A stretch of 64,000 bases of DNA from Platynereis dumerilii (GCA_026936325.1 JAPTHN010000192.1:124001-188000); one strand, 5' to 3'; positions 1 to 10,104 are shown, numbered from the stretch's first letter. Notes: generated by a model from the sequence alone, not told the origin. Translations and numbers: made by a program.

Positions 1-335
1 CAGGGTGATATCGGGTAAATTAGCTTCGTGCGCTAATGAGGTAATTTCCCTATCCAGATCTTCGATCCACCGGAAGCGAGTTTGCACAACATCTCCGCAT
101 GCGCATGCGCTGTCAGCGTGACAACAGTTTGGTAAGTCCCGTTTAATTATTCTGTTCAGAATGTGAAGAGAGGTGTACATCAGTTCGAAAATGTAGGAAA
201 GTCTTGGACAACCGTTTTCTAGCTCCGAGCGAAGCATGTCCCTATACATTAATAAGGAAAATCCGAGATTTTGTGATACCATTGCCTGTGCCATGTCTTC
301 TTCTTAATCCACTGTTGTACGTTCGATGTGTTCAT

Positions 336-1001
336 TCACCCCCACCACAGGACATCTTTGCATTCCAGCATGACAACATGATCCTTCAAGCTCTCGTATT
401 TTGTGTATTCGGGATTAGTCTCAAAGTCATCCCTGCACTCTGTGAATGAATTAAAGACTCGGTTACTGCAATCTTTCAGAATATAGTTGTCATCGATGGA
501 GGTGACGTCAACACCGGAAACATTGGGGTAAAACGTGATAGGCTGGACATGTGTGTCTCCCTCCGCTTGCGTGCCGTCTGACTTACTCACGCGTTGGTAA
601 ACCGACCATGTAAATTGTAATAATGATGGCGGAGGTCCGTCCCTGAGGTATAAGGGACCATCAATGTCATCCTCCTCAAGGTCGTTACACCCATCAGTGC
701 AGCTTTTTGTAATGGAGGTGTAGTATTCCGAAAAATGTGGGATATCCCCCCAATCCTGCTCGCAAACAACTTTGACGTGATAGGCCTTCTCCGGTAGGTA
801 ACACAACGCATTCTCGAGACAGAATTCAGAGTAGGCCAAATAGGCCTCGTGGAAATTGGAATATTTCTCCGGTGAACAATATTGAAATTTTACACAATTT
901 GTTTCCTGGTCCACGGTCGATGTGCAATCCACATTCGAGAGTATATACCATTTAAACTGGAAAGTTTCGTTTGGCATGTAGTGAGCCATTATAGTTTTCA
1001 A
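336..1001 (-). CDS. Hypothetical Cys-rich protein, 221 aa
   Basis: I do not recognise this protein. The frame is open for 221 codons in otherwise stop-rich DNA and its composition looks like real protein. It is rich in aromatic and acidic residues and has about eleven cysteines spread along its length, for example in the segments NVDCTS, FQYCSP, SEFCLE, KVVCEQ and TDGCND. No clear signal peptide or membrane segment is visible. The first Met is followed four residues later by another (MAHYMPNE), and either could be the start. It ends in LWWG. It could be a single-exon gene or one exon of a larger gene, because upstream sequence is visible but downstream continuity lies near the window edge. 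Shorter frames on the opposite strand look like shadows. Confidence 0.45.
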   Translation of the reverse strand: MKTIMAHYMPNETFQFKWYILSNVDCTSTVDQETNCVKFQYCSPEKYSNFHEAYLAYSEFCLENALCYLPEKAYHVKVVCEQDWGDIPHFSEYYTSITKSCTDGCNDLEEDDIDGPLYLRDGPPPSLLQFTWSVYQRVSKSDGTQAEGDTHVQPITFYPNVSGVDVTSIDDNYILKDCSNRVFNSFTECRDDFETNPEYTKYESLKDHVVMLECKDVLWWG

Positions 1002-2229
1002 ATGTTTCTCCCTCCTAGTCTGATCTGTATGCCTTCTACAGCGGTGTGGTGAGTAAGTCTAATTTCACTTACACTATACCCTAAACAATGACACCGTACT
1101 CGGTGGCTGATGACCAGAGCTCCCTCTACTGGACACATTCACAACTTCTGGACCTTCGGTGAGCTTAAAAAAACAACAACAACCATCATCAACCATCGGA
1201 TGATTCATAGTCTGGGTGTGCAATGATGTATAGATTCAGGAGGTAAAACTATACATCGGTGTAAAGCTACCGAACGTCACTCCTGCGCTATGGTGTAGAA
1301 GGTGTATAAACGTGTGACATGAAACCTTGGATTTGTTGTAAAACCCTGGATGTAAAACCCCATCCTTTCTAAGGCATCTTGAAAGTTGTCCCAGTTATCC
1401 TAAAAGTGTTTGTGTAACATTGAGTCATAAACCACTCTCCTTTGGAATTCTACTAAGAAAAAATCTAGGACAAAAACAGTGTCTCAATAAGGCACACCCG
1501 TTCCAAAAAATCTAGGCTGGTAGACATTGTATCCATGGTAACCAGTTCTTTCTCTTTTTTTTGGAAAAGAAATGACATACTCAACATTCCATAACACTTG
1601 GGTAGCTAAACCAGTTTCATCCGCATTGCGGATTTCTTTTTTATTTCTTTTTTTGATGAGAGACCGCAAAAACAAGTTCCGGGCAGGTGGATGACGTCAG
1701 GCACTTCCTAGAACTTTTTTTTTTCCTGGAACCCACCTGTAATTAGTATCATCCGTAATTATGACCACAAAACTACTTCCGGACAGGTGTTTGACCTCAA
1801 AGCGCCTCATTTACCCGGTGTTCCAGGAAGTTCGGTCAATATTAATTGCTTAATTACCTAATTAATTAGTATCATCCATTATTAATTGCCATCAACAGCC
1901 ACTTCCGGACAGGTAATTGCCTACAGCGCGCCCAGTTTGATAGGGTTGACCCGGTCAACAGGGGTCAATATGCCCCCAAAGCACCAAATTACAGGTGAGT
2001 TCCAGGAATTTCCTGGAATGTGGCGGCCATGCCCCCAGCGCTGTGGTGTTACTACTAACACGCATTGCGACTTTGCTTCTCTCTCTCTCTCTCTATATGT
2101 TGGATCAGTCATGACATCTAGCGGATTTTGTTGTCAAAATGGTTTTTTCTGCTTCCGGTTACTATTATGGGATTTCGTGATGATGACAGTTCTTGAAAAA
2201 TAAAAGTTATCTTTCTTTCGGTGATATAC
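1002..2229. repeat. Intergenic stretch with a degenerate tandem repeat of about 105-125 bp
   Basis: No gene is supported here. Three related copies of a block centred on CTTCCGGACAGGT (or CTTCCGGGCAGGT in a diverged copy) occur near 1675, 1777 and 1902. They are followed by a TGAC(C/G)TCA-like stretch and a TTCCAGGAA-like stretch. The second and third copies also share the upstream string TAATTAGTATCATCC. A short CT microsatellite lies near 2078-2094. The small frames on both strands at 1886-2203 are not convincing. Confidence 0.5.
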
Positions 2230-2239
2230 TTGCATGTTC

Positions 2240-4330
2240 TTTATCAGTATTTTGACTTGAGAATGGTGTAATCACAAAATAAGACCAGGACGCTTATAAC
2301 GCAATTAGTAGTACCATGCTAGAGCTGTGCTTATTTCGAGAATTTTGACTTATACTGACAATGCTTGAAAATGGTGGCATAATGATGACATAGAATTACC
2401 TCTGTGCGACAAATTGGTATTTTCGTTATATGAATTAGGTTTAGAATGTGGTTATCTTAGCTCATTTGTGTTTATCTTAGCTAAAGACCAACACAAGGAT
2501 GACATGACTTTGTGACAAAAAAAAAAAACAATTAAAAATGTTTCCATTGCTTATATTTATAGGTTAATGCTTCAAGTGTTTATATTTTCAAGGTTTTTGA
2601 CCTAAATTTGTATTTTCACTTTAGAATTTGGTTGGCTGAGCTAAGGCCAACATAATGATGTCATGACAAAGCAGATCAACACCATAGATTGCTACCAAAA
2701 ATTTAGAATGTTTCCAGTGCTTGTATGTTGTTGTTTTATGCTAAATTAGTATTTTGGCTTTAGAATGTTTTTATCTGAGCTGAGGGTAACACAATGATGA
2801 CATGACATTAGGTGCTTTCTTCAAAAAGCAGATTCTCACCATCGATTGCTACCAAAATGCAATTTAAAATGTTTCCAGTGATTATATTTTTAAGTTTTGT
2901 GCTAAATTGGTATTTTTAAGGCTAACATAATGATGTCATGACAAAGCAGATTCACACTATAGATTGCTAACCAATTCAATTTAGAATGTTTCCAGTGCTT
3001 ATATTTTTTTTAAGTTTTGTGCTAAATTGGTATTTTGGCTTTAGAATGTTGTGGTCCATGACACCAAGGGGAAACACAATGATGACATGACATTAGCAGA
3101 TTTCTTTGCAAAGCAGATCAACACCATAGATTGCTACCAAAAATTTAGAATGTTTACAGTGCTTGTATGTTGTTGTTTTATGTTAAATTAGTATTTTGGC
3201 TTTAGAATGTTGTTATCTGAGCTGAGGGTAACACAATGATGACATGACATTAGGTGCTTTCTTCAAAAAGCAGATTCTCACCATAGATTGCTACCAAAAT
3301 GCAATTTAAAATGTTTCCAGTGATTATATTTTTAAGTTTTGTGCTAAATTGGTATTTTTAAGGCCAACATAATGATGTCATGACAAAGCAGATTCACACT
3401 ATAGATTGCTAACCAATTCAATTTAGAATGTTTCCAGTGCTTATATTTTTTTTAAGTTTTGTGCTAAATTGGTATTTTGGCTTTAGAATGTGGTTATCTG
3501 AGCTAAGGGGCAACACAATGATGACATGCCATTAGCTGATTTCTTCAAAAAAAGCAAATCCACACCATATATGCTGCCAAATTGAATTTTAAATGTTTCC
3601 AGTGATTATATTTTTAAGTTTTTGGCTAAATTGGTATTTTGGCTTTAGAATTTGGTTATCTGAGCTAAGGGGCAACACAATGATGACATGACATTAGCTG
3701 ATTTCTTCAAAAAGCAGATCCACAGCATAAATTGCTACCAAATTCAGTTTAAAATGTTTTCAGTGCTTATATTTTTAAGTTTTGTGTTAAATTGGTATTT
3801 TGGTTTTAGAATGTGGTTATCTGAGCTAAGGGGAACACAATGATGACATGACATTAGCTGATTTCTTCAAAAAAGCAGATCCACAGCATAGATTGCTACC
3901 AAATTCAGTTTAAAATGTTTTCAGTGCTTATATTTTTAAGTTTTGTGCTAAATTGGTATTTTGGCTTTAGAATGTGGTTATCTGAGCTAAGGGGCAACAC
4001 AATGATGACATGACATTAGCTGATTTCTTCAAAAAGCAGATCCACATCATAGATTGCTACCAAATGCAATTTTAAAATGTTTCCGGTGCTTATATTTTTA
4101 AGTTCTGTGCTAAATTGGTATTTTTGGCTTTAGAATGTGGCTATCTGAGCTATGGGGCAACACAATGATGACATGACATTAGCTGATTTTTTTCAAAAAG
4201 CAGATCCACATCATAGATTGCTACCAAATTCAGTTTAAAATGTTTCCAGTGCTTATATTTTTAAGTTTTGGTGCTACATTGATATTTTCGACTAGAATTT
4301 TTGTCAATTGCTTTGAGGTCTATGTTCTTA
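2240..4330. repeat. Satellite array, about 160 bp monomer with a 442 bp higher-order unit
   Basis: The phrase AATGATGACATGACATTAG, or a variant of it, recurs about every 135-165 bp from about 2380 to 4190. Between recurrences come shared blocks such as TTTTGGCTTTAGAATGTGG, GATTGCTACCAAATTCA and CAGTGCTTATATTTTTAAG. About 12-13 monomers are present. The monomers around 2669-3110 and 3111-3550 repeat in the same order with the same internal variants (a shortened monomer lacking the TTTGGCTTTAGAATG part), giving a higher-order period of about 442 bp. Monomers after 3550 are more uniform at about 160 bp. No coding sequence is present. Confidence 0.9.
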
Positions 4331-4679
4331 TGACATAAGTGATTTTGACTTGAGACTTTTTGACATCTTGTCTTATTCCTATATATTGATTACCTTTTAC
4401 ATACAAACAACGGCAACATCAGCTTGTATTAAGCATGTTTTATTATGACATATACCATACACCAAAAAGCAAATACAATTTAGTATTTAGAATTTTCAAA
4501 CAAAATTGTTTTTAATAATTGTGATTAAACATATTCTAATATTATTATAGTACAAATACCCAGTAAATTGAAGAATGCTTCTTAAAACAAAAAAACAAAA
4601 AAAATAGATCAATACATAGCATGACAAAGGACATCTTTGCACAATATACATCAAATTTTTTGAGAAAAATTTTTTTTTC
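4331..4679. other. AT-rich spacer between two satellites
   Basis: This is unique-looking AT-rich DNA between the two tandem arrays. A 61-codon minus-strand frame (4496-4681) is low-complexity and not credible as a gene. Confidence 0.5.
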
Positions 4680-5640
4680 AACTTTTTTTGAAATTTTTTG
4701 TCTCAAAAGTATATTTTATGGAGCAATTTAGAGAAAAAAATTTTCGGAAATTTTTTTTTAGAAAAAAATTTTCTAACTTTTTTAAACTTTTTTTTTTTTG
4801 AAAATGTTGACTTTAGGAACAATTTCTAGAAAAAATTTTTTTTGGGAAAAATTTTTTAGAAAAAAATTTTTTTCGAACTTTTTTTTTTTAACTTTTTTCC
4901 ATCTCAAAACTCCTTTTTTTGAAAATGTGGACTTTAGGAACAATTTCTAGAAAAAAATTTTTTGGGAAAATTTTGTAGAAAAAAATTTTTTTTTTTAACT
5001 TTTATTTTTAAATTTTTTCCATCTCAAAACTTCTTTTTTTGAAAATGTTGACTTTAGGAACAATTTCTAGAAAAATTTTTTTTAAATTTTTTAGAAAAAA
5101 TTTTTTTTCGAACTTTTTTTTTTTTAACTTTTTTTCCATCTCAAAACTTCTTTTTTTGAAAATGTAGATTTTTGGAACAATTTAAAAAAAATTTTTTTTG
5201 GGAAAATTTTTTAGAAAAATTTTTTTTTCGAACTTTTTTTTTTTAACTTTTTTCCATCTCAAAAATTGTTTTTTTGAAAATGTGGACTTAAGGAACAATT
5301 TCTAGAAAAAAAATTTTTGGGAAAATTTTGTAGAAAAAAATTTTTTTTTTAACTTTTTTCCATCTCAAAAATTGTTTTTTTGAAAATGTTGACTTTAGGA
5401 ACAATTTTTAGAAAAAAATTTTTTGGGGAAATTTTTTAGAAAAAAATTTTTTTCGAACTTTTTTTTTTAACTTTTTTTTTCCATCTCAAAACTTCTTTTT
5501 TTGAAAATGTGGACTTTAGGAACAATTTCTAGAAAAAAATTTTTTGGGAAAATTTTGTAGAAAAAATTTTTTTTCGAACTTTTTTTTTTTTAACTTTTTT
5601 CCATCTCAAAACTTCTTTTTTTGAAATGTTGACTTTAGTT
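4680..5640. repeat. AT-tract satellite of about 120 bp, abutting the Polinton-like element
   Basis: About eight tandem units are present. Each has the order GAAAATGTGGACTTTAGGAA, then CAATTTCTAGAAAAA, long A and T tracts, TTCGAAC and CCATCTCAAAAC. The marker GGAACAATTT recurs near 4816, 4938, 5056, 5175, 5292, 5398 and 5518, a spacing of about 106-122 bp. The last unit stops at GACTTTAG near 5638, where non-repetitive sequence starts. The alternating A and T tracts should make this DNA strongly bent. It is unrelated in sequence to the 160 bp satellite just upstream. Confidence 0.9.
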
Positions 5641-6358
5641 CAGAATTTACTTTAGAACAATGCAGAGTTTTAGTAAAGTTCAGCATTTCTTCACCATAGG
5701 TAGAAAGTTCAACATCACCTAAGCAGTCAAAGATCTCCGCATCATGTCCGGTAAGGGTGACAACAAGCCAATGGCCAGAGCCCCTGGGGTAAGAAGACCC
5801 CTCATTGCTCCTGTCCCAAGACCTGTCCCCTCCAGGGTGCCCAATCATGGGGTCAGCGTTGGTGCAGCCGCACGCTCTCCTAGAATGGGATTGACCGTTG
5901 GTAGTGGTAGAGTAGATGTTGGTGCTACAGCAACAGGCATCAACAGCAACCTCTCCAAGAGAAGTGGTATTAGTGCTGCTTCGATGTTCAAGCCTGTTAG
6001 CACTGTTCAGGTGCAGCGACCCCTCCCTCCTGGGATGGTATACTCGACAGGTCAAGCAGCACCCACTGCAGCTACCAAGGCAGCAACCAAAGCACCTCCT
6101 CAAAGGAAGACTGGAGTCCGTAGGAATCTTATGAAGACAGGAATCACTGCATCTTCCTCCAATGGACCCCGAAGAGCCACCCAAGACAGGTGAGTGTACT
6201 TTTGAAGGTATCCTAGTGTGTGTCACATTAATTATATAACACCTTTCTCTCTGATCAGGCGAAATGTACTTTAAAGCTTTACTTGGTGCAACAGCCATTA
6301 CATAATCTGAAGTCTTTTCATCATTCCACATCATCTCATATATGTCCTGGGTTTTCAT
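5606..6358 (-). CDS. Possible small ORF overlapping the capsid stop (ATGA)
   Basis: The start codon overlaps the stop of the capsid frame in an ATGA arrangement. The first 60 or so residues (MKTQDIYEMMWNDEKTSDYV onward) have a plausible composition. Beyond that the frame is Cys/Ser/Arg-rich and reads like the antisense of the plus-strand ORF at 5744-6193. Only the beginning may be genuine. No family is recognised. Confidence 0.2.
   Translation of the reverse strand: MKTQDIYEMMWNDEKTSDYVMAVAPSKALKYISPDQRERCYIINVTHTRIPSKVHSPVLGGSSGSIGGRCSDSCLHKIPTDSSLPLRRCFGCCLGSCSGCCLTCRVYHPRREGSLHLNSANRLEHRSSTNTTSLGEVAVDACCCSTNIYSTTTNGQSHSRRACGCTNADPMIGHPGGDRSWDRSNEGSSYPRGSGHWLVVTLTGHDAEIFDCLGDVELSTYGEEMLNFTKTLHCSKVNSELKSTFQKKKF
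5744..6193 (+). CDS. Basic, Pro/Arg/Ala-rich ORF ending at a strong splice donor
   Basis: I do not recognise this protein. The ATG sits in a fair context (GCATCATGTCC) and opens MSGKGDNKPMARAPGVRRPL, followed by a low-complexity basic chain rich in Pro, Arg, Ala, Thr and Ser. The frame runs into CAG|GTGAGT at about 6189-6195, a near-consensus splice donor, so it looks like a first coding exon rather than a complete gene. It lies between the AT satellite and the capsid gene and overlaps a minus-strand frame. It might be an element gene, or a host exon next to the insertion. The basic Pro-rich start is loosely like the tails of C-terminal kinesins, but that is only an impression. Confidence 0.35.
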   Translation: MSGKGDNKPMARAPGVRRPLIAPVPRPVPSRVPNHGVSVGAAARSPRMGLTVGSGRVDVGATATGINSNLSKRSGISAASMFKPVSTVQVQRPLPPGMVYSTGQAAPTAATKAATKAPPQRKTGVRRNLMKTGITASSSNGPRRATQDR

Positions 6359-7719
6359 TGCAAATATACGTTTCTCTGATAGTCGAAATCTATTTGTGCA
6401 GGATATGTCACCCTGGTCAGCATCACAATGCTCTCAGAGAGCTGCCTCGAGAAACGTAATTCTATTCGAACACTGCCGTCCCTTGAGGTGGGGTAGTATG
6501 TATCCTTAGTCTGGGGGTTTGGATGAATGACAAAAATGGTGTAACCATCTGGGAACTCCTTCAATGTTATCCTTTCACTATTACAGCTCCTTTTGCTCTT
6601 GCCACTGTAAAGGTCTGCATAACTCTGAAGAAATTTTCCTTTTCCAAAGTCAAAAGAGAGGGGGCCCCTGGCAGTTGGTGAACCAGAAAGACTCACATTT
6701 AGGGAGGCTATACCATAGTGATTGAAGAAAAATGGATTTTTGTTTATTTGACCTCCTAATGCATCAGCTGCTACAAAGGCAATTGCAATCGTATTTGGGA
6801 TTTTGCCTTGATACCCATCCTCCACATAGTAGCTTGAAGTTCCTTTTGCAATTGCGAATTTTCTGATGTCCTCCTTGAGGTAGAAATATCTTGCACGTGA
6901 TAACTCTTTAGCCATTATTTCTTGATGTGCCACTAATACCTGGCTGCTTGGTACTACCTGTTTCACAACCAAAGCTATGTCCTCAATTTCAAGAGCATAG
7001 TCTGTCATTGTCTCGTTAGCAGTCAGTAGGCGAAATGCTGAAGATGTTGGTATTAGACCTATGTCTAGAGTCACACCATTTATTAAATATTTCTTGGCCT
7101 TAAAAACATCCACATCTAATCTTGCTAGCAACTCTACAGAGTTACTACCAGCCATAATACCGGCACGTGTCTTGAAGCCCTCATTGTTGCCATGTGCAAT
7201 AGAAAAGGAATTCATGTAAGTGGGACTGTCCTTGTGAAACATTGCACATTGTAATTCTTCATCAGAGCAGTTGTTCTCATCAAGTAATATGTTCATCATG
7301 GCACCATAGGCATAGCCCGTTTGTCCTCCAAGCACAACAGTGTCATTCATTCGGACCTCAACCTGATACCATAATGAGCCCGCTAAATTATTCACAACAC
7401 CAATACTCCAAGCGCCCTCATCTGTTTGTGTTTCAGTAGGTTTGGGAACACTAGCAGGTCTGGTGGGAATATCACTTCCATCTGATTTTGTAATTTTTAC
7501 AACAGTCCGTATATAAATTTCCCTCATGTCTATGTAAGCCGACCCTGTGCCTGGAACTCTGAATTTCACATTACCTTCTGTTGTAAAATGGTTAACAGGG
7601 CGATGAGTCACATATTTCACGTCCGAGACTCCCAGGTTACTAGCAGGTACTTCAAAAATGTCCAAAGCATTTTCATATGCCAGGTCAGCAGCTTTCAAAA
7701 CCTTTTCACCACTTGCCAT
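6355..7719 (-). CDS. Candidate major capsid protein (double-jelly-roll type), Polinton-like element
   Basis: This 454 aa protein opens MASGEKVLKAADLAYENALD and continues with IFEVPASNLGV. After that come a region ending in GSAYIDMREIYIRTVVKI and a segment VNNLAGSLWYQVEVRMNDTV. This pattern (a xDIFEVPxxxxxV start, an YIDL/M-type strand and a later SLFxxVELxLN-like strand) matches my recollection of invertebrate proteins annotated as F54H12.2-like, which are capsid proteins of Polinton or adintovirus relatives. Length and position fit: it is the last large gene of the minus-strand block, 11 bp downstream of the small basic protein and close to the penton-like gene. The protein would form the hexameric capsomers of the particle. 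The frame is open throughout. Recognition is by pattern only, so a structure or profile search would settle it. Confidence 0.75.
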   Translation of the reverse strand: MASGEKVLKAADLAYENALDIFEVPASNLGVSDVKYVTHRPVNHFTTEGNVKFRVPGTGSAYIDMREIYIRTVVKITKSDGSDIPTRPASVPKPTETQTDEGAWSIGVVNNLAGSLWYQVEVRMNDTVVLGGQTGYAYGAMMNILLDENNCSDEELQCAMFHKDSPTYMNSFSIAHGNNEGFKTRAGIMAGSNSVELLARLDVDVFKAKKYLINGVTLDIGLIPTSSAFRLLTANETMTDYALEIEDIALVVKQVVPSSQVLVAHQEIMAKELSRARYFYLKEDIRKFAIAKGTSSYYVEDGYQGKIPNTIAIAFVAADALGGQINKNPFFFNHYGIASLNVSLSGSPTARGPLSFDFGKGKFLQSYADLYSGKSKRSCNSERITLKEFPDGYTIFVIHPNPQTKDTYYPTSRDGSVRIELRFSRQLSESIVMLTRVTYPAQIDFDYQRNVYLQ

Positions 7720-7730
7720 ATTTATTGCTC

Positions 7731-8141
7731 CTACTTGAAGATGTCACCTTGCTTTTTCCTCCTCTTGCCTTTGGATTTGCTAGATTTCCCACTTTTACTG
7801 TGTTTCTTCCTTTTGCGACTTCTCTTTTTCTTCTTGCCTTCACCTCCCGACTTTACAGAGGGAACTGATGGATTTGTGTATTTAGGTACCCCTTTATCTG
7901 CATCGGCCTTGGCCATGTTGGCATACTGCTCTACTGGAGAAACCACATTCAAAGGCATCTCTTTATGTGAAGAAGCAGTAGCAGTAGCATTACCTGTCTT
8001 GTTTTTGAGTAGCACCAATTTCGGTTCACTCCCCCACATGAAGGGCTTGCCAATGCTCCGCTTGAAGTGCTCTACCCATGCATCAGGGTTTACGGTCGCC
8101 ATGGACTTAAATTGGCTATCCATTTCAATAGCAATGTACAC
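7731..8141 (-). CDS. Small Lys-rich basic protein (possible core or DNA-condensing protein)
   Basis: The frame is 136 codons, but the likeliest start is the internal Met at 8102 (MATVNPDAWVEHFKRSIGKP), because the upstream part overlaps the penton-like gene. The N-terminal half is mixed and could fold. The C-terminal third is almost entirely Lys, Arg, Ser and Gly (GKKKKRSRKRKKHSKSGKSS), ideal for binding DNA. It sits between penton-like and capsid genes, where Polinton and adintovirus genomes often carry a small basic virion protein. A role as a core or minor virion protein is inferred from composition and position. No homologue is recognised. Confidence 0.6.
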   Translation of the reverse strand: MYIAIEMDSQFKSMATVNPDAWVEHFKRSIGKPFMWGSEPKLVLLKNKTGNATATASSHKEMPLNVVSPVEQYANMAKADADKGVPKYTNPSVPSVKSGGEGKKKKRSRKRKKHSKSGKSSKSKGKRRKKQGDIFK

Positions 8142-8557
8142 TTGGTGGTTTGAGAAGTCTGATCAATACTGTTCAGCTCCTGTAGAGGAACACCGTTCTG
8201 GTCGCACACTGATATGGTTATCTCAGACAGACCTTGATTCCTGAGAGGTATGAAGGTGACTGAAGGGAGCCGCACAAAGTTGTTTCTTTTTACTTCTCTG
8301 TAATTGATAGTAGCAAGAAGTGGTCTGTAAATATCACCCATGCAAGATGTTTCACAAGCAGAACAGAGCACATAGAGACAGTCATAGGGTTTCCCTTCTT
8401 TCAAAGGTGGCAGGTGAATGTCATGAAGACCAATGCACCATGCTCCTCTCCTGCCAGTGTCTAGATTGTAGTTTTCTGGGAGAGGAGATGTAAAATGAGC
8501 AGGTGTGTTATTACCATTTGTCAGAGGGTCCTTGTCACTTCTCAAACAGATGAACAT
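8090..8557 (-). CDS. Penton-like minor capsid protein, Polinton-like element
   Basis: This 155 aa protein begins MFICLRSDKDPLTNGNNTPA, then HFTSPLPENYNL and a WCIGLHDIHLPP segment. Invertebrate Polinton penton proteins share this opening: a short strand, an N-T-x-x-x-F-x-T-x-L-P motif and a W-x-V-G-L-x-E-I-x-x-P motif. Near the C-terminus, VTFIPLRNQGLSEITISVCD followed by a G-V-P-L turn fits the closing strands of a single jelly roll. It would form the five-fold vertices. The gene ends inside the start of the basic-protein gene, so the two overlap slightly, and the capsid gene follows closely. This block of three genes looks co-transcribed. Assignment is by motif and context. Confidence 0.6.
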   Translation of the reverse strand: MFICLRSDKDPLTNGNNTPAHFTSPLPENYNLDTGRRGAWCIGLHDIHLPPLKEGKPYDCLYVLCSACETSCMGDIYRPLLATINYREVKRNNFVRLPSVTFIPLRNQGLSEITISVCDQNGVPLQELNSIDQTSQTTKCTLLLKWIANLSPWRP

Positions 8558-8583
8558 GTTGATGATGATGATACCTTCACACC

Positions 8584-9791
8584 CTATCTTCTTCTCCCCC
8601 TCTTACTCCTTCTTTTAGCAGCGTTCCCTTTTGGCAAGCTAACCAAGGACTTTGTCTCTAACCATTCGTTGTAACGATCTGGCCAACTCTGATATTTAAC
8701 TAGACTCTCCTTCACACCATTCCTTACTCTGTTCTTGAGTACCTTTTCTATCTTGAACAGAGCTTTGGGGTCATAGATCACACTTGTAATTTCTCCCTGG
8801 TAGAAATGACCCTTAATTTCTTCTTTACTGAAATCGTTTAGGTAATATATAGGAATACCTTCATCAAATCTTCTACTTCTCACTGTGAAGACTTCTCCTG
8901 AGAACTGTTCATCATAAGCTCTGTCAAAGGGTTTTCTTCTGAAGTGAGAAACTCGTACAGTGTCGCCAGGTTTATATTTAAACTTTGGTTTTCCTGAACT
9001 TCCTGAGGTAGAAGCTTTGAGAGCCCTTTTCAAAGAGGACTTGTACGTTGAGGAATTTGTGACATACTGATAATCCCACACCTGTTGCTGATTTGATTGG
9101 TTCACTTCCGCCGGACTCATATTTATGCTGCTGTGAAGAGTGTTGTTGTAGGAGTCGACTATTGATTGTAGCTCTTCAGTATAAGAGTAAGAGTTGCTCC
9201 TCTGGAAGAATTGAAATAGTCTTTTCTTTATGTTTTTTATAAGAATTTCACTGTAGTTTGCTTTGGTCTCTGTGTTGCTAAAATAGTGTGTGACACCATT
9301 TTCTTTGAACAATTGTTGTAGAGCAGCATTAGAATACTCCTTACCATGATCAGTTCGTATGAATGTAGGTCGAGTATTTGCTCTTTCAAATATTTTGGTG
9401 AAAGCCCTTGCCATTTCTTTACCTCCTTTGTTTTTCACTGCTTCTGCTCTGCAAAATCTTGAGAAGACATCCACAGTTATGACAATGTATGAATTACCCG
9501 AGTTTGCTCCTGAGAAACGTTCCCCTGTCAATACTAACAGGTCTGAGTCCCACAAATGGTTTAGTCCAGGTGTTACTATGCGACGATAGGCAGGCTGCTT
9601 TTCCTTAACAGTTTTATGAAGAGTTAAAATATCCTGTCCTTTTGCCCATTCTTGTATCTGCTTGAGGGAAATCTTGTGTTTACCTTCTTTTTTTATGACC
9701 TGATAAAGCTTTGATACGCTAGTGTAACTTCCTGGTAACTTTGGGTTATAAAACCGTTTAGTGAGATAAGAGTTGATGTTGCGAGGGGAAA

Positions 9792-9839
<48 letters not shown>

Positions 9840-9849
9840 TGTTGAACAA
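8584..9849 (-). CDS. Polinton integrase (RVE family, DDE-type, with C-terminal chromodomain-like region)
   Basis: The protein integrates the element's DNA into the host genome. An N-terminal zinc-binding-type or HTH segment (residues about 25-75, FYNPKLPGSYTSVSKLYQVI) is typical of Polinton integrases. The RNase-H-like core follows: first Asp in HLWDSDLLVL (about residue 99), second Asp in FIRTDHGKEYSN (about 168), and the catalytic Glu about 34 residues later in NYSEILIKNIKKR. A C-terminal SH3-like part (YKPGDTVRVSHF) precedes a chromodomain-like stretch (FKIEKVLKNRV and WPDRYNEWLE) and a basic tail. The first 18 residues are an (Glu-Arg)n run encoded by a CT microsatellite, so the Met at 9795 (MVSPRNINSYL) is the better start. 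Integrase is usually near an end of such elements; here it is internal. Confidence 0.95.
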
Positions 9850-10104
9850 ACTGTGTGGTTGAACAGACTAGACGCATGAGTGACTGTTGACTGACTGGAG
9901 TGTCTAGTCACTCCAAACCCCTCTTCTGCAACGCCTGAAGAGCCAAAAGCCTATCTTCAGGCCGTGAAATTTTTTCTACCCAACTAGCTAGTTGGGCTGA
10001 CGTGACTGCATAGTTGGTGAGATGCAGCAGAGCATGTAATGAAAGACAACTAGCCCTTCTGTCTGAGCTGACCAACCTTTTTTTGATACGCCTTCTTAGT
10101 CAGT

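Noticed and set aside
2240-5640. CRISPR-like repetition
   Set aside because: Head-to-tail satellites without unique spacers in an animal genome.
7588-8244. 218-codon plus-strand frame opposite the capsid and basic-protein genes
   Set aside because: Its composition is the antisense of Lys/Ser-rich coding, and the minus-strand genes have family features.
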